Source of the DNA: Pantoea sp. Ap-967
Lineage (GTDB): Bacteria > Pseudomonadota > Gammaproteobacteria > Pseudomonadales > Pseudomonadaceae
Reading direction: 5' to 3'
Length of the DNA stretch: 64,000 nt
Assembly: GCF_011752565.1 (NCBI RefSeq)
Contig: NZ_VWXK01000001.1
Location: 186,001 to 250,000 of the forward strand
The notes beneath the pieces were generated by a model. It was not told the DNA's origin. It worked only from the letters and a program-made list of their open reading frames with translations, and searched no databases. The position numbers were made by a program, and so were the translations under genes. Below, in pieces: positions 1-7,021 of this stretch (positions are counted from its first letter, which is position 1; each line of letters starts with the position of its first letter).

Positions 1-1
1 G

Positions 2-52
2 AGCAACGAAGCAGAATTCCTCGCCTACCGCGACGCCTACTACGACCTGTAG
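2..52 (+). CDS. 3' end of an unidentified phage gene (partial)
   Basis: An open frame enters from the left edge and ends at a TAG at 50-52, giving a C-terminus ending in YRDAYYDL. Only 16 residues are visible, so no function can be assigned. It is on the same strand as the prophage early genes that follow and probably belongs to the same element. Confidence 0.4.
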   Translation, partial: SNEAEFLAYRDAYYDL

Positions 53-118
53 CCAATACCCGCTGCCCGCCAGCGCCTTCCCCTTTGAAAATAAGACAAC
101 AACTAAAACCAACAGAAG

Positions 119-424
119 CTACTGGCTTTTTCCGAAGGCGTAGCCCAATGCAAGGGTGATGATTGGTACAAAAATAGTCCAAACGTCCTTAATTTCTTCC
201 AGATACTTAAAATCCTTGTAACAAACCACCAAGCTAAATAGCAGCAAGCTTATGCAAGACGCAATCACGAAGCTCCACGTGATAGTCATCCAAACGATCG
301 AATCTTTGGCATTGGAGCCAGTGCCTATCGTAGCTTGAATAGTACCATGAGAGCCCCCTGATGGCTTAGGCGGCTCCGCACCCACTAAACCCGCTTGCTC
401 TTGATTGATGAACTCTCCGGACAT
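119..424 (-). CDS. Small membrane protein with two predicted membrane segments (prophage cargo)
   Basis: The 101-residue product has a soluble Gly/Pro-rich N-terminus of about 40 residues. It is followed by a long hydrophobic helix (about residues 44-70, rich in I, L, V and S) and a second short hydrophobic segment near the C-terminus (about 80-97). The ATG is preceded by a modest GGGTG ribosome site. It lies 3 bases after the stop of the gene at 428-769 and is probably co-transcribed with it, opposite to the flanking phage genes. The base composition is visibly AT-rich compared with the rest of the window, suggesting recent transfer. I do not recognise the family. A cargo or moron function such as superinfection exclusion or a defence effector is possible but unproven. 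Confidence 0.6.
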   Translation of the reverse strand: MSGEFINQEQAGLVGAEPPKPSGGSHGTIQATIGTGSNAKDSIVWMTITWSFVIASCISLLLFSLVVCYKDFKYLEEIKDVWTIFVPIITLALGYAFGKSQ

Positions 425-427
425 TGT

Positions 428-769
428 TCACCCCAGCATAAAAGTATAGGAAAACACGCGGAGGCCTTCATTCCTTGAAATCGTATCAACCGAGAAGGTC
501 ATAGACAGCTGCTTACCTTCCACTGTCGCGATAGGAACCGGGGAGTAGAGCCCCTCTCCAGTAGTGTGGGAAAAGTTTGTCAGATATAGGTTCCAAATCC
601 CATTCTCAACTTTCGTCTCGTAACGAGACACCTTTACAGATGAATTTTCAACGAAAATCACCTGCAGCTTTAGGCCTTGAACCTCAAAGTTAATAGGCCA
701 ATTAGAGGATATATGAACTACCCCGCTGGAAATGATGGACATGCCGTTAACGCTCGCAGTGATTTCCAC
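428..769 (-). CDS. Hypothetical protein, probably all-beta (prophage cargo)
   Basis: The 113-residue product starts at a GTG preceded by a good GAGGA ribosome site. No signal peptide, membrane helix or known motif is apparent. Alternating hydrophobic and polar residues with many Val, Ile, Ser and Thr suggest a beta-rich fold. Its stop is 3 bases from the start of the two-helix membrane protein gene at 424, so the two look like a two-gene unit. The AT-rich composition and strand opposite to the phage genes mark it as probable cargo. I do not recognise the family. Confidence 0.6.
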   Translation of the reverse strand: MEITASVNGMSIISSGVVHISSNWPINFEVQGLKLQVIFVENSSVKVSRYETKVENGIWNLYLTNFSHTTGEGLYSPVPIATVEGKQLSMTFSVDTISRNEGLRVFSYTFMLG

Positions 770-873
770 TTTTTCCTCGTCATCTATAGGTCGCGGACAC
801 GACGCTATTAAACCTAAATTGCTAAAAAGTCGCCACTAAATGCACAGCGGCACCTACACGTAAGGACTACAAC

Positions 874-947
874 GTGACCACAGCAATTGACCTGTTCGCC
901 GGCCTCGGCGGATGGAGGGCCGGCGCGTGCTTAATGAATTGGACGAT
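874..947 (+). pseudogene. Truncated N-terminus of a DNA cytosine methyltransferase
   Basis: An ATG at 874 opens a frame beginning MTTAIDLFAGLGGWRAGA, which is the start of a cytosine-C5 methyltransferase (motif I, DLFAGxGG). After about 18 residues the similarity to that family stops. The frame then runs antisense through the gene at 948-1166 and ends at 1068. The rest of this methyltransferase is absent; the intact enzyme at 1253-3250 has a different N-terminus. I read it as a remnant left when the minus-strand cargo was inserted or substituted. The right boundary is approximate. Confidence 0.55.
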
Positions 948-1166
948 CTATCCCATCCTTGGCCCAGACGGCCGCTTTTTAGGCGATAGCTCCAACCTTT
1001 CAGCCAAAGAGAATGCTGAGGCAAGGTCTGTAAAAGCTATGCCGGCAGCTTCTGGGCCATTCACGTAGAACCTGGCTTCGTAGTACGTACCATCGGGCCT
1101 CTGTTCTTCCCAAGCCTGAACAGAATACTCCCCCACATTCCCATGGTGTTTCCCCCAACGTCCCAT
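948..1166 (-). CDS. Small hypothetical protein (prophage)
   Basis: The 72-residue product begins MGRWGKHHG. The start is supported by a GAGGT ribosome site 8 bases upstream. The sequence is hydrophilic, with YYEARFYVNGPE in the middle, and resembles short phage proteins that handle a single small domain; no catalytic motif is visible. It overlaps, antisense, the frame that continues from the broken methyltransferase start at 874. Function unknown. Confidence 0.5.
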   Translation of the reverse strand: MGRWGKHHGNVGEYSVQAWEEQRPDGTYYEARFYVNGPEAAGIAFTDLASAFSLAERLELSPKKRPSGPRMG

Positions 1167-1252
1167 CGCATAGACCTCAGTGAATTAAGAGATAGATGAG
1201 GTCACTTTTTACCTCAGAACCCTCTAGCACGCCACTTCGGCGAGGACCGCCC

Positions 1253-3250
1253 ATGTCTGCATTTCAGAAAAAGAACCCGCTCGACTTCAAAACCCAGTAC
1301 GGCCTTGGCTTCGATCCGCAAGACGATGAGATCGTGGTGGACTTCTTCTGCGGTGGCGGCGGCGCCGGTACCGGGCTGGAGATGGGCCTGGGCCGACCGG
1401 TGACCGTGGCCAAGAACCACAGCCCGGCGGCCATCAGCATGCACACCGCCAACCACCCTGCAGCACGCCACTTCACCACCGACGTGTTCGAGGGTGACCC
1501 GGATGAAGAATGCCAGGGCCGTGCCGTGGGCTGGTTCCACATGAGCCCCGATTGCACGCACCACAGCCAGGCAGCCGGCGGCCAACCGCGCAAGCGCGAG
1601 ATCCGCAACCTGTCGTGGATCGGCCTCAAGTGGGCGGGCAAGAAAAAGCCCCGTGTGATCAGCCTGGAGAACGTGAAGCAGATCTTGCAGTGGGGTCCGC
1701 TGATCGCCAAGCGCGACAAAGCCACCGGCAGGGTCATGAAACTGGATGGCACCGTGGCTGCCGTGGGCGAGCGCGTGCCGGTGCAGCAGCAGTTCCTTGT
1801 GCCGGACCCGAAGCGACGCGGCATCACTTGGCGCCGATTCGTGCAGCTGCTCGAAGGCATGGGCTACCAGGTGGAATGGCGCATCATTAAGGCCTGCGAC
1901 TTCGGCGCGCCAACCAGCCGCGAGCGCCTGTTCATGATCGCCCGCTGCGATGGCCAGCCCATCGTGTGGCCGGAACCGACCCACGCCAAGAACCCTGCCA
2001 AGGGCCAGCAGAAGTGGCGCACCGCCGCCGACTGCATCGACTGGAGCGTGCCAAGCAAGAGCATCTTCGGCCGCAAGAAGGACCTGGCGGCTGCCACTCT
2101 GCGCCGAGTGGCCAAGGGCATGAAGAAGTTCGTTCTGGACAACCCGCAGCCCTTCATCGTGCCGATCGCCAATTGGTCGGGCGAGTTGGCCCAGCCCGCC
2201 GACGAGCCGCTGCCTACTGTTACATCGTGGCCGCGGGGCGGATCGTTCGCCATGGCCAGCCCGGTTATCTTGCCGGCAACCCACCACGGTGCCGTCCGGG
2301 TGAACAACCCAGACGAGCCTATGCCAACAGTCACGGCCGCCAACCGCGGGGAGTTGATGATGGCCAGCCCTGTGATGATCGGGGCCGGCGGGCCGGTGTA
2401 CGCAGGAAAGCCGGTACCTGCAGATCAACCGTTGGGCACTCTCATAACCCAGAGCCATCGCGCTTTGGCATCGGCGCACCTGGTCAAGTTTCGGTTCAAT
2501 AGCGATGGCTCGCCCATCACCGACCCGGTGCCGACCATTACCAGCGGTGGCAACTACAAGCGGCCGGCAGGCGCCGCGCACGCTATGGGCGTCTGCACCG
2601 CCTTCATCGAGCAGGCCAATGGCGGATTCAACACCACGCCAGCCCGCAGCATGGATGACCCCATGAGCACCGTCACCAACACTGGCAGCCAGCAACGCCT
2701 GGTGACCGCCAACCTCGCTACGCTTCGCCGGAACTGCGTCGGGCGCGCAGTAGATGACCCGGTGCCCACCATGACCGCCGGGGCCGAACATCACGCTCTG
2801 GTCGAGTACAAGCTGTCACCAGAGCATGAAGAAGGCGCACTGCGTGTCGCGGCCTTCCTGATCAGCTACTACGGCACCGAAAACATCAGCGCAGCAGACG
2901 CGCCAGCGCCGACAGTCACCACCAAGGACCGACTGGGCCTGGTCACCGTCTTCGTGAAAGGCACGCCGTATGTGATCGTCGACATCTGCCTGCGGATGCT
3001 TCAACCGCATGAGCTCTACCGCGCCCAGGGCTTCCCGGCCAGCTACATCATCGACAAGGGCGCCGGCGGCAAGCCGTTCACCAAGACCGAACAAGTGCAC
3101 ATGTGCGGCAACAGTGTCAGCCCGCCACCGATGGCCGCCCTGGCCAGAGCCAACGATCCATGGCGTATTAAGGAGCGAGAAGCAGAGGCAGCGTTATCAC
3201 ACCCACAGGGCGTTCGACGTCGTAATCACGGGCGCCTCAATTCCTTTTAG
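1253..3250 (+). CDS. Phage DNA (cytosine-5-)-methyltransferase with internal PTVT repeats
   Basis: This protein of about 665 residues transfers a methyl group from S-adenosylmethionine to C5 of cytosine in DNA, probably protecting phage DNA from host restriction. Motif I is DFFCGGGGAGTG near the N-terminus. The catalytic cysteine lies in SPDCTHHS rather than the usual PPC. Motif VI is SLENV, motif VIII is CDFGAPTSRERLF, and motif X is MCGNSVSPP close to the C-terminus. Between VIII and X, in the target-recognition region, there are seven copies of a D-x-P-x-P-T-V-T-like unit (about 2200-2933), with only small linkers. The ATG at 1253 has a GAGGA ribosome site; the frame itself opens further upstream at 1196. 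It is longer than typical single-specificity enzymes. The tail overlaps the converging gene at 3197-3430. Confidence 0.9.
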   Translation: MSAFQKKNPLDFKTQYGLGFDPQDDEIVVDFFCGGGGAGTGLEMGLGRPVTVAKNHSPAAISMHTANHPAARHFTTDVFEGDPDEECQGRAVGWFHMSPDCTHHSQAAGGQPRKREIRNLSWIGLKWAGKKKPRVISLENVKQILQWGPLIAKRDKATGRVMKLDGTVAAVGERVPVQQQFLVPDPKRRGITWRRFVQLLEGMGYQVEWRIIKACDFGAPTSRERLFMIARCDGQPIVWPEPTHAKNPAKGQQKWRTAADCIDWSVPSKSIFGRKKDLAAATLRRVAKGMKKFVLDNPQPFIVPIANWSGELAQPADEPLPTVTSWPRGGSFAMASPVILPATHHGAVRVNNPDEPMPTVTAANRGELMMASPVMIGAGGPVYAGKPVPADQPLGTLITQSHRALASAHLVKFRFNSDGSPITDPVPTITSGGNYKRPAGAAHAMGVCTAFIEQANGGFNTTPARSMDDPMSTVTNTGSQQRLVTANLATLRRNCVGRAVDDPVPTMTAGAEHHALVEYKLSPEHEEGALRVAAFLISYYGTENISAADAPAPTVTTKDRLGLVTVFVKGTPYVIVDICLRMLQPHELYRAQGFPASYIIDKGAGGKPFTKTEQVHMCGNSVSPPPMAALARANDPWRIKEREAEAALSHPQGVRRRNHGRLNSF

Positions 3251-3430
3251 GCGCTCTGTTGTGAGCCACAGCCGAGTGCTATCAACGTTAAATCTCCTGG
3301 GATTTGATAACTGCTCAGCAAGTAGTGACCCGCTCAGGACGTATGGTCCGCATCCCTCACAGGCATAGCCGTTTCCATCTCGAGTGGTTTCCAGCTCCTG
3401 TGCACCTTGATCACAAATATGACAGTTCAT
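3197..3430 (-). CDS. Small zinc-ribbon protein
   Basis: The 77-residue product carries two CxxC pairs, CHIC at residues 3-6 and CEGC at 24-27, which is a zinc-ribbon arrangement. The remainder is a short helical tail. A strong GGGAGG ribosome site lies just upstream of the ATG. It runs against the methyltransferase gene and overlaps its 3' end by 54 bases. It may be a phage or cargo regulatory protein; the family is not recognised. Confidence 0.6.
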   Translation of the reverse strand: MNCHICDQGAQELETTRDGNGYACEGCGPYVLSGSLLAEQLSNPRRFNVDSTRLWLTTERLKGIEAPVITTSNALWV

Positions 3431-3489
3431 AAGGACCTCCCTGGGTGAACAGTCAACTGTAGTCGACTTTCAAAATCTCAACATCGCCC

Positions 3490-4356
3490 GTGGATACCCA
3501 CGGCAGAGCTATCCCCATGCCCACAGAAAACCGATCCAGCAACACCGAGATGGTCAGCGTGCCCTTCCAGCGCGAAGACCGGTACATCGTCGTCAAGCGC
3601 AGTGACCTGGCGAAAGTGCCCGTGGCATACCGGAGCGCTTTGGTGGAGCCGCTCTTTCACCTCCAGGCCCATCTGCCGCAGCGCGAGTGCCTGGTCATAG
3701 AAAGCGACTGGCCAGAGTACGATCCAGCCTGGGCGGCCATTCAGGCCCGCGTCACCGGCGAGCCGGTGAAGGAGCGCGTAGGCTCCGGTCAGTTCAACGA
3801 CGACGACCGCTACCTTCTGTGCCGTGAGGAACTGCGCGAATGCGAGGATGAGCGCGTGGCCGCGACCAATGAGGCTACAGACCTGCGCTCCCAACTGGCC
3901 GAGTGTGAAGCCATGGCGGCGATGATTGCCGAGCGCGAATGGGCCGAACACGTCGGAACTGGCCCGGTATCGAGCAAGGTCGAGGCCGCCTTCACCCAGC
4001 TGCACAACGACCTGCATGAGGCCGGAGAGAAGCTGGCCGAGCGGGATGCACTGCTGTTCGAATCCAACACCCTGCTGACACTCTACCGGGACCAGTTGGT
4101 AGCGGACGATGCAGAGCCAGGGGATATCGCCATTACCGAGCAGGTGATGCGCGAGATCAAAGCCCTGGCAGACAACGCGAAGCCCAGCACGCGAGTTGAA
4201 CGCGACGAGAATGCAGCGTTTGAAACATGGGCTCGCTCCAGAATCACCCCGCTGAACCTGAGGCTGGACGAAATCGGTCTTTACCACGATCTGGCTGCTG
4301 GCACAGCTCACGACGCCTGGCAGGCCCGCGCCGCGCTGGATCGTAAGCCGTCCTGA
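3490..4356 (+). CDS. Phage hypothetical protein with coiled-coil segment
   Basis: The product is 288 residues from a GTG at 3490, or 279 residues if the ATG at 3517 is used. It is acidic and mostly helical. The middle (about residues 110-205) is a probable coiled coil of repeated ELRECEDER- and DLRSQLAECE-type heptads. The last 30 residues contain WARSRITPLNLRLDEIG and AAGTAHDAWQARAAL, a tail seen in phage early-region proteins of mixed architecture. There is no catalytic motif. It is the first gene in a plus-strand run of small phage genes leading to the integrase. Function unknown. Confidence 0.6.
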   Translation: MDTHGRAIPMPTENRSSNTEMVSVPFQREDRYIVVKRSDLAKVPVAYRSALVEPLFHLQAHLPQRECLVIESDWPEYDPAWAAIQARVTGEPVKERVGSGQFNDDDRYLLCREELRECEDERVAATNEATDLRSQLAECEAMAAMIAEREWAEHVGTGPVSSKVEAAFTQLHNDLHEAGEKLAERDALLFESNTLLTLYRDQLVADDAEPGDIAITEQVMREIKALADNAKPSTRVERDENAAFETWARSRITPLNLRLDEIGLYHDLAAGTAHDAWQARAALDRKPS

Positions 4357-4440
4357 CCCACTGAGTGCAAATGTACTCCTGCCATCTTTAACCCCTCTCC
4401 CCTCTATTCACTGCCGCGATATGGCGGCCAAGGAATCCCC

Positions 4441-4938
4441 GTGCCTGAAGAAACGCGTATCGACCTTGAGAGCCTTGAGCAGAAGGCCCGTGCAGCCAGT
4501 CCGGGCCCGTGGGTGGTTCATGCGGACGGCATGGAATTCGGTAGCTCAGACCGCTCCACCAACCCAGGAGTCGACACCGCAGACGGCCAGGTGGTCTGCT
4601 GGTGGGGAACAGGCCTTTGCGGCATCCCACAGAACCCCGACGCCGAATTCATCGCCAGCGCCAACCCTGAAGCTGTGCTGGCCATGGTTGAAGAGATCCG
4701 CACCCTGCGCCAGCAGCTGGAGGAGCAGAAGAACACCAGCCGGACCATCACGCTCTCCGGCTGCGAGTTCACTGAAGACGACCTGCTCCGTACTGCGGTG
4801 CGCATGGTGAAAGGCACCACCAGGATGAAACAGCCGCGCTGGGTGCTGATGAAGGACGCCTTCTGCTGCGGCTCTGGCGTAGCGCACGCGCTGTGCCGGC
4901 GATACGGCTTTGACCCGGACGAGGACCTGCGCAAATGA
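4441..4938 (+). CDS. Ead/Ea22-like phage protein
   Basis: The 165-residue product starts at GTG. The N-terminal half contains LEQKARAASPGPWVVHADG and DAEFIASANPEAVLAMVEEI, the signature of the Ead/Ea22-like family found in the early region of lambdoid and Pseudomonas phages. The C-terminal half (TRMKQPRWVLMKDAFCCGSGVAHALCRRYGFDP) is a separate segment seen in several unrelated phage early proteins. The family's biochemical role is unknown. Its stop codon overlaps the start of the next gene by four bases (ATGA), so the two are translationally coupled. Confidence 0.75.
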   Translation: MPEETRIDLESLEQKARAASPGPWVVHADGMEFGSSDRSTNPGVDTADGQVVCWWGTGLCGIPQNPDAEFIASANPEAVLAMVEEIRTLRQQLEEQKNTSRTITLSGCEFTEDDLLRTAVRMVKGTTRMKQPRWVLMKDAFCCGSGVAHALCRRYGFDPDEDLRK

Positions 4939-5186
4939 CCCGCCTCGCCCTCTGCCTCCTGCTGCTGGCCACCGGCGCCAGCGCAACCGAGAACGTCATA
5001 GACGTGCAGCACGACAGCCAGCGCGGCGTCACCTGCTACCTGCTCAACGGGGTCGGCATCAGCTGCATCCCCGACAGCCAGCTGCAGGCCGGCAACCAGC
5101 GCCAGCTCTCCCCGCACGAAACACAACCCGAACCTACACCCGCACTGGCGCCTGGGCGCTGGATTGATGAGAGGTATCAGCTGTGA
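4935..5186 (+). CDS. Small exported phage protein
   Basis: The 83-residue product begins MTRLALCLLLLATGASA, a clear signal peptide with cleavage likely after residue 17. The mature part has two cysteines (TCYLL and SCIPD) that could form a disulfide in the periplasm. It overlaps both neighbours by four bases, so it sits in a tightly coupled operon. The family is not recognised; exported peptides in prophage early regions are sometimes lysogenic-conversion factors, but that is speculation here. Confidence 0.6.
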   Translation: MTRLALCLLLLATGASATENVIDVQHDSQRGVTCYLLNGVGISCIPDSQLQAGNQRQLSPHETQPEPTPALAPGRWIDERYQL

Positions 5187-5464
5187 AGATTGGAAAACTG
5201 TTCCTCGGGCTGAAATGGTGCTACGGCGGCAAAGATGAGGCCGTTGTCGCCAGCTGGGCGCTGAAATGTGGCTACTGGCGCTGGGCGGTCTGGTGGCGAA
5301 AGCCAAAGAAGGCGCTGTGCCTTCCGGCCTTCGGGCCCTCGATGGCTGCCGGTACCAAGTACCGCGTCGGCCATGGCCACTTCGGTGCTTGGGCTCGGCT
5401 GCCGCTGATTGGCTCATTCTCCATATCCACCCAACCACCCTACCCCAAACAGGTGACCCCATGA
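5183..5464 (+). CDS. Phage hypothetical protein, Trp/Lys-rich
   Basis: The 93-residue product starts at GTG overlapping the previous stop codon. It is basic and rich in tryptophan (WALKCGYWRWAVWWRKPKK), and aligns by eye with no domain I know. Four-base overlaps on both sides support its expression. Function unknown. Confidence 0.5.
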   Translation: MKIGKLFLGLKWCYGGKDEAVVASWALKCGYWRWAVWWRKPKKALCLPAFGPSMAAGTKYRVGHGHFGAWARLPLIGSFSISTQPPYPKQVTP

Positions 5465-5700
5465 CCGCCTGGAAAATGTGCAGCGACGAGCTGCCCGAAC
5501 TCGACACCCCCGTCTGGCTGCGCATGGATGGGGACGTGATGATCGTCGGCGAGCGCGCATCGAGCACCGATGGCTGGATGTGGTCGGCCTGCTACGGCCA
5601 CTACTTCGACAAGGGCAAGTGGGTGGTCGTGGATAGCGACGCCAGCGATGAGCACGAGCCTACCCACTGGCAGCAACTGCCCTCTCCACCAGGTGCCTAG
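5461..5700 (+). CDS. DUF551-like phage protein
   Basis: The 79-residue product starts at the ATG at 5461, which overlaps the preceding stop (ATGA); a longer upstream extension in this frame lies inside the previous gene and is not used. The pattern of an N-terminal WKMCSDELPELDTPVWL, a central W-rich core and a C-terminal THWQQLP fits the DUF551 family of short phage proteins, which usually end in HWxPLP. Biochemical role unknown. Confidence 0.7.
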   Translation: MTAWKMCSDELPELDTPVWLRMDGDVMIVGERASSTDGWMWSACYGHYFDKGKWVVVDSDASDEHEPTHWQQLPSPPGA

Positions 5701-5702
5701 CC

Positions 5703-6104
5703 ATGACCGACCTGATCGAAGTGAAGACGGCCAGGCTGATCGGCGCGCCGCTGGACTGGGCGGCCGCCATGGCTGAGGGCTTCAAGGTCGACCCGGAGCA
5801 CCGGACGACTATTTGGATCTCAGAGTCATATCCGGCAAGTATCAGCATTCGCGGCGCTGCCGAGGGCTTTGGCTATCGCCCATCTTCCAATTGGGAGCAC
5901 GGCGGCCAGCTGATCGACAAGCACCACGGGAGCGCGCAGCACTCACCGGGCCTTGCCGAAGATGTCTGCTACAGCGGCGGCCCGGCGGGCGCTTGCATCT
6001 TCTGCTACGGCCCCACCGCGCTGGTCGCGTTCTGCCGGGGATTCGTCCACTACCAGCTCGGCGATACCGTCCTGATCCCAAAGGAGCTTATGCCATGTTC
6101 TTGA
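5703..6104 (+). CDS. NinX/DUF2591-like phage protein
   Basis: The 133-residue product has the recognisable layout of DUF2591 (NinX): LIGAPLDWAAAMAEG at the start, a YRPSSNWEHGGQLIDKH segment in the middle, and a GPTALVAFCRGFVHYQLGDTVLIPKEL tail. These proteins occur in the nin or early region of many temperate phages; their function is not established. The gene follows the DUF551 gene by two bases, and its 3' end overlaps the next short reading frame by ten bases. Confidence 0.8.
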   Translation: MTDLIEVKTARLIGAPLDWAAAMAEGFKVDPEHRTTIWISESYPASISIRGAAEGFGYRPSSNWEHGGQLIDKHHGSAQHSPGLAEDVCYSGGPAGACIFCYGPTALVAFCRGFVHYQLGDTVLIPKELMPCS

Positions 6105-6160
6105 TGCCAATCGCCGCACCATTGCTCATGGCCTACCTGGTATGGAAGGCGCCGCGATGA
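6095..6160 (+). CDS. 21-residue single-pass membrane peptide
   Basis: A short frame, MFLMPIAAPLLMAYLVWKAP plus a final Arg, is almost one hydrophobic helix ending in basic residues. It has an AAGGAG ribosome site about 8 bases upstream (inside the end of the DUF2591 gene) and an ATGA overlap with the next start at 6157. Coupling on both sides supports real translation. Such micro-proteins are common in compact phage operons; function unknown. Confidence 0.5.
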   Translation: MFLMPIAAPLLMAYLVWKAPR

Positions 6161-6354
6161 AGCTGATTTACCGCATCAACCGCTGGCTGCCATTTGGTGG
6201 CCTGCCAATCGCGCGGGTCCGACACGGTCGCAACACCTGCACCCTCTACAAGAACGGCTGGGTGCTGATCAGTGACGGCACAAGCACCGACGCCCTCCCC
6301 ATCAACTTCACCAGCCAGGCCCTGGTCGACGCGTTCGCGGCTGAACTCGCCTAA
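6157..6354 (+). CDS. Small phage hypothetical protein
   Basis: The 65-residue product starts at the ATG at 6157 that overlaps the stop of the 21-residue peptide. It is basic at the N-terminus (MKLIYRINRWLPF) and ends FTSQALVDAFAAELA, suggesting one amphipathic helix after a beta-rich core. No family recognised. Confidence 0.5.
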   Translation: MKLIYRINRWLPFGGLPIARVRHGRNTCTLYKNGWVLISDGTSTDALPINFTSQALVDAFAAELA

Positions 6355-6405
6355 CCCCTCCCCCAACTACTCAGGCCCGCCGACATGCGCGGGCGAGGAT
6401 GAATC

Positions 6406-6567
6406 GTGTCCGATATCACAGTGAAGTGCTCCAGGTGCCGCAACCAGCACAAAGAGAGCGAGCGAGTGCTCGCGCCCTGCAAGTGGCTCAAAGGAGCCAG
6501 CACCATGGTGTGCCCGCGCTGCCGGTGCACCAGCTATTACCGCGTCGACCCTGCGCCAGCAACCTGA
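6406..6567 (+). CDS. Com-like zinc-ribbon phage protein
   Basis: A 53-residue frame from a GTG (6406), with a GAGGA site upstream, carries two CxxC pairs, CSRC and CPRC, separated by 26 residues. This resembles small zinc-binding proteins such as Mu Com, a translational regulator, but too little sequence remains to say it shares that role. Confidence 0.55.
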   Translation: MSDITVKCSRCRNQHKESERVLAPCKWLKGASTMVCPRCRCTSYYRVDPAPAT

Positions 6568-6604
6568 CCACCAACCTGCCGCCACCGGCGGCGTGGAGAA
6601 TTCC

Positions 6605-7021
6605 ATGGCAAACGCCACAGCTGCCGTGCAGCCGTCCCTGCAGCCGAGATTCCTGCGCGCGAAGGACGCGCCAGGCTACCTCGGCATGTGCAAGGACGAA
6701 TTCAAAAACACCGTGCGCCCCCATGTCCGCGAATTCCCGATCGGGAAACAGGGCATCGGGTTTGATCGCCTGGAGCTAGATGCCTGGGCAGACGCCTACA
6801 TCGAGGCCATGGCCGTTGAAAAGGCGAGCAATCAGGACAACAATCGACCCCGCAGCGTAAGCAAGGCCGGGGAATCCAAGGAGACTCCATGGCCAAAAAG
6901 GCAATCACAGGGCTCCAGAAAATGCCCAGCGGCATCTGGAAAATCGACAAAGTCTACAGGGGAGAGCGAATTCAAGAGAGCACTGGCACTTGTGACCGGC
7001 AAGAGGCAGAGCAGTACCTGA
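6605..7021 (+). CDS. Excisionase-like DNA-binding protein
   Basis: The 138-residue product starts at ATG 6605 after a GGAG-type site. The N-terminal part, FLRAKDAPGYLGMCKDEFKNTVRP, has the layout of an AlpA/Xis-type winged helix-turn-helix that reads a short site, and residues about 50-60 are GFDRLELDAWADAYIE, a dimer-type helix typical of such proteins. The C-terminal 60 residues are basic and low in structure, and overlap the integrase gene by 133 bases out of frame. An excisionase or recombination-directionality role beside the integrase is likely. Confidence 0.65.
   Translation: MANATAAVQPSLQPRFLRAKDAPGYLGMCKDEFKNTVRPHVREFPIGKQGIGFDRLELDAWADAYIEAMAVEKASNQDNNRPRSVSKAGESKETPWPKRQSQGSRKCPAASGKSTKSTGESEFKRALALVTGKRQSST

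Noticed and set aside
1214..2794. A 526-residue minus-strand frame across the methyltransferase
   Set aside because: It is the mirror of the methyltransferase coding sequence, rich in His and Gly and without a ribosome site or domain.
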